The notes: generated by a model from the sequence alone, not told the origin. Counted from the stretch's first letter, positions 32,946 to 41,345 are shown. The stretch is 64,000 nucleotides of DNA from Actinomycetota bacterium (GCA_003139545.1 PLJC01000012.1:124001-188000), one strand, 5' to 3'. Made by a program: numbers and translations.

Positions 32946-35093
32946 CTACATCCGAACCGTCAATCCGGGCGCCAGCGTTGCATCCTGTGAAGGCGATCCC
33001 GGATCCTTCGCGACCCTGATCATCTGACAGCCGAAGAAGACGTTGAGCCGATCGATCGCCGTGCGCAGAGCGTTCACCTCAGCGAGTGCTACATCGCGAG
33101 GATCCTCTCTGTCTCTTCGCTTGGCCGTCGGCCGCGATCTCGCAGGCAGCGCTTTCATTAGCTCACCGACCGGAATGCCACCGCTTGGAACAGAAGTTAG
33201 GAGATCGACGACACGCTGATCGATGACCGCGCTTTCGTAGTAGAGGGCGTCAGATCTCCCGCCGACGGGATCACGGCGACTCAGATGAGCATTGAAATCT
33301 CCGTCGCCCCGGGGGGTGATTTCGAGGAGCGTGAACGGGCACGGACTCAACTTCTTCGCCGGGCTACGCACGCGAGAACGGGCGGGTGGCTCAGGGCGCT
33401 CGACCGCGATACGCGGATCGACACGAGAGCGTGCCCGTCTGAGCGACGAGTAGGCGAGCGCGGCAGCGTGGATACTTGGCGCGCGCGGTTGCCATTCGAC
33501 GTTTTGAGCCGGCTTCCAGTTAGTGGCGAACACATCAACGTCGAGGGAGACGTGTTGCACCGGAGGAGCTTGAGGTTCCGTGAGAGTCTCCGATCCGTGC
33601 GTCGTGTAGCGGGTGTGTTTTCGTTGAAGCTTTGCTTCGACATCAAGGCCCGTGTGGTAGGTGGCGTCGATCCAGCTGTGCTCGTCTTCGGTTCTAAGCC
33701 TCTCGATGGTTTCTAGGGCATCGCGAACGAGCGGGTGGCTGGGAATCGCGGCACCGGTTTCAAGGACGGCGCGCAAGCAGAGGGAATAACTCGGCGTAAA
33801 CCAGGCGTCGTCCTCCCCATAAAGGAAGAACGCATCGACTCCGCGCGACCAGAGCACGTCGTTGTCCGAAGCTGGGCGTGCAAGCAGTGCCTGACCGAGG
33901 CGGTGAGCCTTTAGGAATGCACCGGAGATGCGAGGTAACACCTCTGGGGGAACGAGCGGGGTTAGGAAACGCGTGTACTCGACGAGTGTCAGAGCGAGCA
34001 GCGCGATCACACTATGCGGAAGCGTTGTTGCTTCCCGGATCCAGGTTTCACTCCACTCCCAGCTCGATGCTCCCTCTTCATCGTGCGCACGCTGCGGAAG
34101 GAGACGGACGATCGGCCCATCGGGAGCCGGTTGGACGTGAATCTGGGTCAGCAGGTGATCGACGAGGGCGCTTGGGGTCTGCTCGTCGTGCGCGAGAGCG
34201 TGCCAAGCGTCCGAGTAGCGGGTGTGGTGGTGGCGTTCAGCGCGACAGATCGCTAGCACGCTGTAGAACGTCGTTAGAGCGTTGACGCGTCGCACAGGAC
34301 GCCCGTAAGCCTCGCTTCGGCTCGGATCACGCTCGCGGATGACTTCATGCCAGATCAGCTCGAAGTCGTCTCGACGTGGCGATACCCAAGCCGCCGGCTT
34401 CGGCCCAGTGATGTGCGATCCGACCAACCCGTCGTAGGCGTGACGAAGCAGCCTGCGGTAACGCCACTCGTTCCATTTGCTTTTCGATCCGGGCGCGACG
34501 TTCGTGGGTCGCCCCGAAGATGGCAACCAGGCGTCCCCATCGTCAACGGGTGGTCCGCCGGCTCCTTCGACGGAGTCGTTGGTTGGTTGGAATTCGCTCA
34601 GACACGCAACGACCCAGGCGAGGTGACGCGCGCGGACAACCCACGGCTCATGCCCTTCCCGCAAGTCCCGATCCTCGTAGTCGATCTCGAGCGGGTCGAT
34701 GATTCGCGAGTCCACGAGCCGGTCAGCGATGGCATCAAGATGAGGTTCTAGGCACGGCGCCTCCGGGACGAAGCCCATCTCGACGAGCGCGGCAACGCAT
34801 TGGCTGTTCCAAATCAGGCTCGCGGAACGACCACCGTGACCGAGAAGGCACGTCTCTAACTTCTCTTTCGTTCCCGGCGGCGTGACAGGACCATGATCTT
34901 CGGCAACGAGACCGGCAATCGCGTCGCGAATGTCTTCGGCGAGCTGGTCATCAGCCGCGTCCCCAACCCAGCGAACACCGCCCGGCGAACCGACGTCTGC
35001 GTCGTGCAGCGCGACTTGCAGGCCCGGTATCGCGGACGCACGCCGATCGTTGCCTTCGGATCGCCTCCCCCGTTGCGCCTTCTTATCGGCCAT
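32946..35093 (-). CDS. Large uncharacterised protein convergent with the ATP-grasp gene
   Basis: About 715 residues from the ATG at 35093; a GTG at 35123 is an alternative. The first 450 residues are helix-rich with repeated aromatic segments (ARHLAWVVACLSEFQP, AYGRPVRRVNALTTFYSVLA, WSRGVDAFFLYGEDDAWFTP) that recall an alpha/alpha toroid (terpene-cyclase or glycosidase type), without a catalytic signature I can name. A Pro/Arg-rich linker follows, then a C-terminal helical domain (DVALAEVNALRTAIDRLNVF). No membrane segments or signal peptide. Unrecognised; its pairing with an ATP-grasp enzyme inside an island may be functional or accidental. Confidence 0.6.
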   Translation of the reverse strand: MADKKAQRGRRSEGNDRRASAIPGLQVALHDADVGSPGGVRWVGDAADDQLAEDIRDAIAGLVAEDHGPVTPPGTKEKLETCLLGHGGRSASLIWNSQCVAALVEMGFVPEAPCLEPHLDAIADRLVDSRIIDPLEIDYEDRDLREGHEPWVVRARHLAWVVACLSEFQPTNDSVEGAGGPPVDDGDAWLPSSGRPTNVAPGSKSKWNEWRYRRLLRHAYDGLVGSHITGPKPAAWVSPRRDDFELIWHEVIRERDPSRSEAYGRPVRRVNALTTFYSVLAICRAERHHHTRYSDAWHALAHDEQTPSALVDHLLTQIHVQPAPDGPIVRLLPQRAHDEEGASSWEWSETWIREATTLPHSVIALLALTLVEYTRFLTPLVPPEVLPRISGAFLKAHRLGQALLARPASDNDVLWSRGVDAFFLYGEDDAWFTPSYSLCLRAVLETGAAIPSHPLVRDALETIERLRTEDEHSWIDATYHTGLDVEAKLQRKHTRYTTHGSETLTEPQAPPVQHVSLDVDVFATNWKPAQNVEWQPRAPSIHAAALAYSSLRRARSRVDPRIAVERPEPPARSRVRSPAKKLSPCPFTLLEITPRGDGDFNAHLSRRDPVGGRSDALYYESAVIDQRVVDLLTSVPSGGIPVGELMKALPARSRPTAKRRDREDPRDVALAEVNALRTAIDRLNVFFGCQMIRVAKDPGSPSQDATLAPGLTVRM

Positions 35094-35335
35094 GGGCGTT
35101 AATTCTATGCGATTAAACGTCACAGTTGGCGGCTGATGGTCAATCCGCGTTATGAGCTGAACCCCGTTGTTGGGTTAACGCGCGATTTTCGTGCTGACGC
35201 CGCGACGCCGGCGTTGTAGGTTTGCCTCCTCAACGGAAAGGAGGAAATCCTGCAACAGCGAGAGCACGGTGGCCGTCATGGCTACGGACGTCCAAGCCTT
35301 CAGGGCGAATCGATCGGAGCAAGGAGAGGCAGGGA

Positions 35336-35686
35336 ATGACGAAGATCACCAACAAGATCAACAAGAAGGTCACGGCGACGGTGGCGGCGGTGATCGCAGC
35401 TTTCGCGGTTGCGGTTCCGGCGGCCCTCGCTTGGCCCTCGCACAGCAGTTACGTCTGGTCGAACACGATCAGCTGGATGCCGGTTCGGAGTTGTCCCAAC
35501 ACCGGCTGCGGGATCACGACGTCACTTCTCCGCGGCAGCAGCGTCTGGATGCTCTGCTGGACGGATTCCCAGTGGGCCACGGGGAACTATTCCTCCCCGA
35601 GGTGGTTCCTCGTCTGGTTCGGAAGCAGTGAGGGATACATCCACAGCTCGTTCGTCTACAACCAGGCGGTTGTCCCGCACTGCTAG
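35336..35686 (+). CDS. Secreted SH3-like protein
   Basis: 116 residues from the ATG at 35336 (ribosome site AAGGAGAGGCAGGGA). Signal peptide: basic MTKITNKINKKVTA, hydrophobic core VAAVIAAFAVAVPAALA, cleavage before WPSHSSY. The mature 84 residues resemble a bacterial SH3 domain (PVRSCPNTGCGITTSLLRGS, later SEGYIHSSFVYN) with four cysteines and many Trp/Tyr residues. Such proteins bind cell-wall or surface ligands. It stands alone; the leader holds CCTCCT and AGGAGG blocks (around 35225-35248) that can pair. A strong hairpin follows the gene. Confidence 0.75.
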   Translation: MTKITNKINKKVTATVAAVIAAFAVAVPAALAWPSHSSYVWSNTISWMPVRSCPNTGCGITTSLLRGSSVWMLCWTDSQWATGNYSSPRWFLVWFGSSEGYIHSSFVYNQAVVPHC

Positions 35687-35707
35687 GGCACTGCGGGCGC
35701 AGTTAAG

Positions 35708-35738
35708 GCCAAGGAGGCGGCTGCGCCGCCTCCTTGGC
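35708..35738. terminator. 14-bp perfect hairpin terminator
   Basis: GCCAAGGAGGCGGC (35708-35721) and GCCGCCTCCTTGGC (35725-35738) form a perfect 14-bp stem with a 3-nt loop, 22 bp after the SH3-like gene. There is no U-run. Because it is symmetrical it can also serve the convergent pseudogene side. Confidence 0.75.
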
Positions 35739-35786
35739 GTGCAGACGAAACGACAAGCACGCAATCGGGAAGGGCGCCGACGCTTG

Positions 35787-36940
35787 TTACGCGTGCGCAT
35801 CCGCTTCAGCCGCGCGGTTGACTCGCGCCGGAGCGGCATCGGCGAGGAATTGATGCCAGGCTTCGCCAAGTGTTCGTTCGTCGAACGGTCCGTCTCCTTC
35901 GACGAGAGCGATGCGCGCTGGAAGCGCTTCGATCTTCGTGAGATCCCAGGGATCAAGGGTGTAGCGGTTCGCTCGTGCGAGGAGCAGCTTGACGGCTAAG
36001 ACGTAGGCCTCGGTGGCCAGGATCCCGTGCGCCCAGGCATGCCAGCGTTCGGGCGTCGACCGTCGGCCGTGCAGAGCGTTGCGCTTCTTGCGCAAGTCCT
36101 CGAGCCAGCGGCGGCAAAGCCGAGCCTCGTCGTGCGACCAGTGCGCAGCGAACAATTCCGTCACGACAACATGGAGTTCGCTTCCGCGTCGCCCGGTCTC
36201 GCGCCCGATGGCGATTCCGGTCAGCTGCTCGAGCGCAGTAACGAGCCAGATGACATCTTCCGCCGGGCTTCCATACTCGTCCATTTCGTTTGCTTTTAGG
36301 AAAGGACGATCGCCGCGTTCGCCAAGGCGACTGTCCCCAGCCTTCGCGGCGACGGCGGACAACCCGGATCTGACCCGCTGCGGCCTCGAAGTTCACGAAG
36401 ATCCGCTGGCCGTGGGCGGCAGTCAGTGGCTCGAAGGCGTGGTGCATGCAGCTGTTTTCGGCGATACCGGCCAGCGTCAGCAGAAAGCAGTGGGTTCGAA
36501 CGAGGTCGACTTCGACAGACTCCAGGCGCGCGCTCGGCGAGCGGCCCGTCGTAAAAGCAGACGACTGGGTCGATCGGCGCCCCCCGCACGTCGAAGAAGT
36601 TTGCGAGTAACCGATCGGCACTCGTTCTGGCCGGCTCGTCTACGAGTTGGCGGATCTCCGACCACTCATCGAAGATCAGCGGCCCCATCCGGATCGGTTC
36701 GTCAAGCGGCAACCACGGAAGGACGCAGATCGTCTGTGGTTCACCCGGATCAGGCAGCGGCTCGTCGCGAGGATGGAACTGGAGCGTGCGTTCCTCGATG
36801 CGGAGAACACGACGAAGCCGAGCATCCTTTGCGATGCGTTCCTCGTAGTCAGCTACGACCGCGTCACGATCATTGCTGCTGTGCAGAGGATGTCCGTTCG
36901 CGTCGATGACCGCCCAAACCCGAATCTCATTCTCCGGCAT
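35787..36940 (-). pseudogene. Frameshifted HEPN-like gene
   Basis: Three consecutive minus-strand frames read as one protein. The first, from the ATG at 36940, gives MPENEIRVWAVIDANG, ICVLPWLPLDEPIRMGPLIF and FYDGPLAERA. A shift near 36540 leads to RLESVEVDLVRTHCFLLTLA and EPLTAAHGQRIFVNF. A second shift near 36350 leads to RPFLKANEMDEYGSPAEDVI and a HEPN-like motif RKKRNALHGRR. The N-terminal part resembles proteins whose first domain ends in an LPW..P......GP..F pattern. Two frameshifts make a functional product unlikely, although the last part could be made from a start at 36362. Confidence 0.6.
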
Positions 36941-37048
36941 CGCTGTTCCGATCCTCGCCGTTGTGGTCGTCGGCGCCTCGGGGGATTAGTCCTTTCTCGT
37001 CGGCTGCGATAGTGGACGAGACCCTGCTCCACGCGGCCGCAGCCTGTG

Positions 37049-37283
37049 TCAGTGCTTTGTGAGTTTCCAGCGGTTGCGCGCGCGAATCTCGTCGCTTGCG
37101 CAGGAGACGAATTGCGTCCTCGCTGCGTCGAAGGCCGCGAGATTTGGTGGCTCCTGCCGCGCGGCGTCCAGCATGTCCCTGGCCGCCTCAGGTGTCCTCC
37201 TATTCAAGGGACGCAAACGACGATAGCTCGATCCCCTGCGATGGGCGTGCCTGAGGAGCGCATCGGGCGTTCTGAACTTGAAA
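37049..37283 (-). pseudogene. 3' gene fragment truncated by the IS110 insertion
   Basis: In the minus direction an open frame runs out of the IS end and reads FRTPDALLRHAHRRGS, NRRTPEAARDMLDAARQE and SDEIRARNRWKLTKH to a stop at 37049. It has the look of a genuine C-terminus, but no start lies between it and the IS. It is best read as a gene cut by the insertion. Family not recognised. Confidence 0.4.
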
Positions 37284-37299
37284 GACGTTCCTATAGACG

Positions 37300-38361
37300 T
37301 CAAGTGCTGTTGAGGGCTTCGAGGTCGGCTCGGAGTGTGTGGAAGGTCTCGCGGGCGATGTAGCGTTTGAGGCAGCGGAGGATCTCGCGTTTGTTGAGGC
37401 CGTCGGCGGTCCGTTTGCTGGCGTAGGCCTGGGTGCGCTGGCAGTGGCGCAGGCGGCAGACAGCGATCATGTGCAGTGCTCGGTTGGCTTGTCGGTCGCC
37501 GCCGGAGTCGAGCCGGTGACGGGTGGTGCGGCCGGAGCTTGCTTGGATCGGGGCGGCGCCGCAGATCTTCGCGAAGGCTGCTTCGCTTCGGAAGCGGTCG
37601 ATGTTCTGGCCGGCGGTGATCAGGAGCTGGCTTGCGCCTTGGGTGCCGACTCCAAAGAGTTGAGTTGTGCGTGGGGCGGCGGTGTGGGCGAGGTGCTCGA
37701 GTTGGCGGTCGAGCTCGACGAGTTCGCTGTCCAGCTCGCGGATGCGGCGGGCGAGGCTTGAGAGCGCGAGCTTTGCGGCCTGTGCCGGTTCGTGGATTCG
37801 CTGCGTGTCGGGGCGCAGCTTTCGACACAGGACGGCTTTCGCTTTCAGTGTGCGGGCGTGGCGGAGGTCGCTGCGCAGCTGCTCGGGTGCGGTGACGATC
37901 AGGTCGTTGAGTTGTTGCAGGGCTGCCTTACGCGCTTTCAGCGCGCCGCTTCTGACGATCATCAGTTGCCGGATCGCTTCCACGATCCCGCTTGTCTGTT
38001 TGGGGACCGCGGTCGCTGTTCGGCTGAGTGCTGCCCGGGCGGCGAGCTCGGCGTCGATGGGGTCGCTCTTTCCGAGCCGCTGCCGCGCATGCCGGTGCGG
38101 CTGGTTGACCTCGACGACCCTGATGCTGCCAGCGCGTAAGGCGCGCACGAGTCCGGCCGCGTAGGCGCCGGTCGATTCGACCCCGACCCGGTCAACCTCT
38201 CCCTGTCCGCGCAGCCAGCTGATCAGCCGCGCGTAGCCCGTCGCGGTCGTCGGAAACGCGGCCGCATCGAGCAGCCGTCCCTGCAGGTCGACGACCGCGA
38301 CATGGTGCTCGTCGGTGTGCGCGTCGACGCCGCCGACCACGCGCGCTGTTTGATTTGCCAT
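37300..38361 (-). CDS. IS110-family DEDD transposase
   Basis: 353 residues from the ATG at 38361 (ribosome site GTGAAGG). The N-terminal RuvC-like DEDD domain starts VVGGVDAHTDEHHVAVVDLQ, continues with VGVESTGAYAAGLVRAL and KSDPIDAELAARAAL, giving the expected acidic residues. After a coiled-coil spacer the C-terminal Transposase_20 domain contains GQNIDRFRSEAAFAKICGAA, IQASSG and the serine-type region. Such recombinases use a bridge RNA from the element's own non-coding end to choose donor and target. Both domains look complete. Confidence 0.93.
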   Translation of the reverse strand: MANQTARVVGGVDAHTDEHHVAVVDLQGRLLDAAAFPTTATGYARLISWLRGQGEVDRVGVESTGAYAAGLVRALRAGSIRVVEVNQPHRHARQRLGKSDPIDAELAARAALSRTATAVPKQTSGIVEAIRQLMIVRSGALKARKAALQQLNDLIVTAPEQLRSDLRHARTLKAKAVLCRKLRPDTQRIHEPAQAAKLALSSLARRIRELDSELVELDRQLEHLAHTAAPRTTQLFGVGTQGASQLLITAGQNIDRFRSEAAFAKICGAAPIQASSGRTTRHRLDSGGDRQANRALHMIAVCRLRHCQRTQAYASKRTADGLNKREILRCLKRYIARETFHTLRADLEALNST

Positions 38362-38560
38362 CCTTCACGTCACCGTCCCTTCGGTTCGGGGCGGCAGGCC
38401 GGGACGGGCGGACACAACAGTGACGAGGCACTTGCAGCGAACAGGTTCCTATCAAGTCACGACCGCCCGGACCGGCCGCCCATGAGCGGCCAGAACGAGC
38501 GTCCGCCGGGACCGACACGTCTTTCACACGACACCACGGTCAGCTCCAAAACAGGTCAGA
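38362..38560 (-). ncRNA. Candidate IS110 bridge RNA region
   Basis: The non-coding stretch upstream of the transposase, transcribed in its direction, is rich in stems. GGCCGC-TCATGG-GCGGCC forms a perfect hairpin near 38478-38495, and CCGTCCC pairs with GGGACGG (around 38370-38405) around a 20-nt internal loop. In IS110 proper the bridge RNA comes from this 5' side. The exact ends and the donor and target loops cannot be fixed by eye. Confidence 0.45.
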
Positions 38561-38592
38561 TCCCGACGAACACCCGTCGGCAGATCTTCACT

Positions 38593-38724
38593 GCTCCATA
38601 AACGGCTCCATACGCACCGCGCGCTGCTAACTCTGCAAGTCGACCTGAACGCGAAGGGGCCGACGTGCAGCGTTTTTGCAGAGCCCTCCTGACGGACTCG
38701 AACCGTCGACCCCCTCCTCACCAT
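38593..38724. repeat. Att-like repeat, right copy, with tRNA T-arm remnant
   Basis: Partner of the repeat at 16813-16942, in direct orientation. It shares GCTCCATAAACGGCTCCAT, TGCAAGTC, TTTTGCAGAGCCCT and GGACTCGAACCGTCGACCCC, and differs between these blocks. On the minus strand it again contains a perfect tRNA T-arm without a cloverleaf. It lies 135 bp before the tRNA-Lys gene, that is at the accessory/housekeeping boundary, as expected for an att site next to a tRNA cluster. Confidence 0.6.
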
Positions 38725-38858
38725 AGGCCCACGCGCTCGGCTCAACAATCGGCCGGCGGGGGTCACCCGAACCCTCGTGTTATCGATTTGCTGACACCCT
38801 GGCGCAGTCGTCGCCTGTTCAGGAGACACGAGAAGCCGTTTTGCAGGAGGTTCTCGTA

Positions 38859-38931
38859 TGGGCCGGGCAGGGATCGAACCTGCGACCTTGGGATTAAAAG
38901 TCCCCTGCTCTACCAACTGAGCTACCGGCCC
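38859..38931 (-). tRNA. tRNA-Lys (TTT)
   Basis: 73 nt. The acceptor stem GGGCCGG / CCGGCCC is perfect. The D-arm contains AGCTCAGTTGGTAGAGCA, the anticodon loop CTTTTAA gives TTT, and the T-arm is GCAGG-TTCGATC-CCTGC. No CCA is encoded. Last of three minus-strand tRNA genes. Confidence 0.97.
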
Positions 38932-39137
38932 GCGCGGCCGAGTGTACGTTCCCACGCGTCGAGGAGCTGATCGACGTTTCGCCGCTGCGCGTCGCTGAAC
39001 TCGAAGCGCCGGACGAGGCGCCGCGCCTCGGCAGGGTCGTCGTTCTCGACCGCGGCCTCGAGGTGCTCGCGGAGCGGCGTCGGCTGTTGGAGCTGGCGAC
39101 GGAGCCAGCGCAGCAGGCTGACCTGAGCGGCGTCCAC
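38922..39137 (-). CDS. Possible 71-residue protein between two tRNA genes
   Basis: A GTG at 39137 starts a 71-codon frame (VDAAQVSLLRWLRRQLQQPT ... DAWERTLGRAGR) whose stop falls in the first bases of tRNA-Lys. The composition (Leu/Arg/Glu-rich helices) is protein-like rather than random, but the start is only 2 bp past the tRNA-Val 3' end and there is no ribosome site. It could be a leaderless message on the tRNA transcript or a chance frame. Confidence 0.35.
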   Translation of the reverse strand: MDAAQVSLLRWLRRQLQQPTPLREHLEAAVENDDPAEARRLVRRFEFSDAQRRNVDQLLDAWERTLGRAGR

Positions 39138-39138
39138 A

Positions 39139-39211
39139 TGGGCGGTGACGGGATCGAACCGCCGACCCCCTGCTTGTAAGGCAGGTGCTCTCCCAGCTGA
39201 GCTAACCGCCC
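39139..39211 (-). tRNA. tRNA-Val (TAC)
   Basis: 73 nt with acceptor GGGCGGT / ACCGCCC, D-arm TAGCTCAGCTGGGAGAGCA, anticodon loop CTTACAA giving TAC, and T-arm loop TTCGATC. No CCA encoded. Confidence 0.97.
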
Positions 39212-39231
39212 TGGCGTGATACACGGTACAC

Positions 39232-39600
39232 ATGGTCGATCGGAGTGCCGTCCTCGGCCGCCTGCGCGAGATCTGCCTCGCTCTCCCGGAGACGAGCGAG
39301 CGCCTGAGCCACGGCGCGCCGAGCTTCTTCGTCCGCGGGAAGACGAGCTTCCTCATGCTCCTCGACGACCATCACGGAGACGGGCGCTTCGCGATCTGGT
39401 GCGCGGCGCCGGCCGGCGACCAGCAGCTCCTGGCCGACGCCGACCCGGAGAAGTTCTTCGTGCCCCCGTACGTCGGTCATCGCGGCTGGCTCGGCGTCCG
39501 GCTCGACCGCGATCTCGACTGGGACGAGCTGCGCGGGATCGTCGAGGACGCGTTCTGCACCGTCGCCCCGAAGCGGCTCGTCGAGCAGCTGAGCGGCTGA
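39232..39600 (+). CDS. MmcQ/YjbR-family protein
   Basis: 122 residues. It begins RLREICLALPETSERLSHGA and continues with PSFFVRGKTSFLMLLDDHHG and FFVPPYVGHRGWLGVRLDRD, the hallmark segments of the MmcQ/YjbR (CyaY-like fold) family. The biochemical role is unknown; DNA-binding ability has been suggested from the fold. It is a single gene sandwiched between tRNA-Val and tRNA-Glu on the opposite strand, and its stop directly abuts the tRNA-Glu 3' end. Confidence 0.85.
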   Translation: MVDRSAVLGRLREICLALPETSERLSHGAPSFFVRGKTSFLMLLDDHHGDGRFAIWCAAPAGDQQLLADADPEKFFVPPYVGHRGWLGVRLDRDLDWDELRGIVEDAFCTVAPKRLVEQLSG

Positions 39601-39673
39601 TGCCCCCAGCGGGATTCGAACCCGCGCTACGGCCTTGAAAGGGCCGCGACCTGGACCGCTAGTCGATGGGGGC
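39601..39673 (-). tRNA. tRNA-Glu (TTC)
   Basis: 73 nt. Acceptor GCCCCCA / TGGGGGC, anticodon stem CGGCC/GGCCG with loop CTTTCAA giving TTC, and T-arm GCGGG-TTCGAAT-CCCGC. No CCA encoded. First of the three in transcription order (Glu, Val, Lys). Confidence 0.97.
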
Positions 39674-39684
39674 TGCGACCCAGG

Positions 39685-39882
39685 TTAGAGGAACATCATC
39701 CAGCGAGCGGTCGCGCCGCAGCCGCAGTCCTTGTGCTTCGTGGAGCAGCGGCGGCAGTCCCAGTACTCCCACCAGATCCACTTGAGGTGGTTCACCTCGA
39801 GCACGAAGAGGGCGACGATCCAGAGCAGGATCTCGGTGCGCGACACGCCGCCCACGGTATGGGCGGTCCGGTCCTGCGGCAA
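39685..39882 (-). CDS. Small cysteine-rich membrane protein
   Basis: Up to 65 residues; a GTG start inside the frame (about 56 residues, reading MGGVSRTEILL) is the more likely one. A membrane segment (TEILLWIVALFVLEVNHL) is followed by an aromatic stretch (KWIWWEYWDC) and five cysteines in CRRCSTKHKDCGCG, perhaps a metal or thiol site. It lies 12 bp upstream of tRNA-Glu on the same strand. Family not recognised. Confidence 0.5.
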   Translation of the reverse strand: MPQDRTAHTVGGVSRTEILLWIVALFVLEVNHLKWIWWEYWDCRRCSTKHKDCGCGATARWMMFL

Positions 39883-39935
39883 TGGGCCGGGCGGCCCAAA
39901 TGAGCCGCCCGAGGGTCCCAGTCAGGCCGACGTGA

Positions 39936-40091
39936 TTACCAGCGGCGCATCGGGCGGCCCAAGCCTCCCGTGAAGAGGCTGATGAGCCAGACGAGCGCGA
40001 CGACCGCGGCCACGATGAACAGCCAGTGGATGACGAAGCCTGCCCCGAAGGCGGCGATCGCGAGAATTGCGAGAACGAGTAAGAGCACCAT
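39936..40091 (-). CDS. 51-residue hydrophobic peptide (lmo0937/DUF5670-like)
   Basis: ATG at 40091. Almost entirely hydrophobic: MVLLLVLAILAIAAFGAGFV, then IHWLFIVAAVVALVWLISLF, ending GGLGRPMRRW. Two short membrane helices with a His between them and a basic tail match the small lmo0937-type membrane peptides found in many bacteria, often stress-induced. The ribosome site is weak. No function known. Confidence 0.55.
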   Translation of the reverse strand: MVLLLVLAILAIAAFGAGFVIHWLFIVAAVVALVWLISLFTGGLGRPMRRW

Positions 40092-40121
40092 GCAAGGACA
40101 ACGGCCGCGGGGCCGCCGTGG

Positions 40122-40241
40122 TTACGCGGGCAGGCGCGCCAGTACCAGGACCGCGTCGCCGTTCGGCGCTTGCGCCAGTGTGACCTTGTACACGCGCGAC
40201 TCGGTCGTCGAGTCGATCACCTGGATCTGTCCGCAGTCGCC
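40122..40241 (-). pseudogene. Possible small gene remnant upstream of the M48 gene
   Basis: The 200 bp between the hydrophobic peptide and the M48 gene contains a minus-strand open frame ending at 40122 that reads CGQIQVIDSTTESRVYKVTL and APNGDAVLVLARLPA. It is protein-like, but without a good start; it may be a short gene from an internal GTG or the tail of a lost one. Confidence 0.3.
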
Positions 40242-40289
40242 ATGGATTTGAGAGTGTAGACGTCAAGTTCGCCACGAAGTCACGCCGAA

Positions 40290-41345
40290 TTGAGCCTTTT
40301 AGATTTCTCTCAGGAAGACCACGACCGGGCCGCGAGGTACCACCGGCCGCTGTATGTCGCGGCTGCGATTCGACTACTCATCGTCGTCGCCGTCTTCGGT
40401 GCATTCACCCGTCTTTCGCTCGGCGGGCTCGGTCGGTTCGGCGCGGCGGCCGTGTGGCCGGTCATCGTCCTCGCGGGCGTCGCCGTCGCGTGCCTGCCGC
40501 TCGATCTGTGGCGCGGCCTCGTGCGCGAACGGCGCTTCGGCCTGTCGACGCAGACCCTCCGCGGCTGGCTCGCCGACTGGGCGAAGGGCGAGGCGATCGA
40601 GCTCGTGCTCGCAGCCGGCGTCTGGGTCGCCGCGGTCGGCCTGGCTCGGGCGTTCCCGCGCTGGTGGCCGCTGCCGGCGGCCGCGGCGCTGGCGTTGTTC
40701 GTTTTGCTCATGTCGTTCGTCGCTCCCGTCGTGCTCGAGCCCCTCTTCAACCGCTTCCGCCCGCTCGAGGACGAGCGACTGGCCGGGGAGCTGCGGGCGC
40801 TCGCCGAGCGCGCGGGCGTCCCGGTGCGCGACGTCCTCGTCGCCGACGCGAGCAGGCGCACGAGGAGGACGAACGCGTACGTCTCCGGGCTCGGCCCGAC
40901 GCGGCGCGTCGTCGTGTGGGACACGCTGCTCGCGGAGGCCTCGGAGCCGGAGCTGAAGCTCATCGTCGCGCACGAGCTCGGGCACCGCCGCGACCGGCAC
41001 GTGCTCAAGGGCACGCTGCTCGGAATGGGCGGATCGATCGTGGTCGTCCTCGTCCTCTGGGCCGTGCTCGGCTCGCTGCAACCACGCGACTTCCCGTATG
41101 CCGCGTTGCTCGTGACCGGAATAGAGATCGCCGGCCTGCCGGCGATCTCGTGGCTCTCTCGCCGGTGGGAGCGAGCGGCGGACCGGTCGTCGCTTGAGCT
41201 GACACGCGACCTCGACGCGTTCGTGGGTGCGCACGTTGCTCTCGCGCGGAAGAATCTCAGTGACCTGGATCCGCCACGCCTCGCCTACTTGATGCTCTTC
41301 ACGCACCCCACTCCTCCAGAACGGCTGGCCCTTGCACGCGCATGA
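40290..41345 (+). CDS. M48-family (Ste24/HtpX-like) membrane metalloprotease
   Basis: 351 residues from a TTG at 40290. Several membrane segments flank the zinc site HELGHRRDRH (HExxH) in the context KLIVAHELGHRRDR; the third ligand is probably the Glu in the later RRWERAADR segment. The family cleaves membrane or prenylated proteins and takes part in membrane-protein quality control. Its end overlaps the start of the CDF transporter gene by 14 bp, so the two are coupled. Confidence 0.9.
   Translation: MSLLDFSQEDHDRAARYHRPLYVAAAIRLLIVVAVFGAFTRLSLGGLGRFGAAAVWPVIVLAGVAVACLPLDLWRGLVRERRFGLSTQTLRGWLADWAKGEAIELVLAAGVWVAAVGLARAFPRWWPLPAAAALALFVLLMSFVAPVVLEPLFNRFRPLEDERLAGELRALAERAGVPVRDVLVADASRRTRRTNAYVSGLGPTRRVVVWDTLLAEASEPELKLIVAHELGHRRDRHVLKGTLLGMGGSIVVVLVLWAVLGSLQPRDFPYAALLVTGIEIAGLPAISWLSRRWERAADRSSLELTRDLDAFVGAHVALARKNLSDLDPPRLAYLMLFTHPTPPERLALARA

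Larger units (their letters stand above)
37285..38581 (-). mobile_element. IS110-family insertion sequence (ends approximate)
   Basis: Contains one complete IS110-type transposase gene and a long structured non-coding stretch upstream of it, which is the usual anatomy of this family. IS110 elements lack terminal inverted repeats, so the ends can only be estimated: the left end lies where the truncated gene frame begins (about 37285) and the right end lies before the att-like repeat starting at 38593. The reading frame is intact, so the copy may be recent or active. Confidence 0.75.

Noticed and set aside
37278..40275. Shared 12-mer TAGACGTCAAGT near the IS110 left end and again near 40258
   Set aside because: Too short to claim a second IS end or target; no other similarity flanks it.
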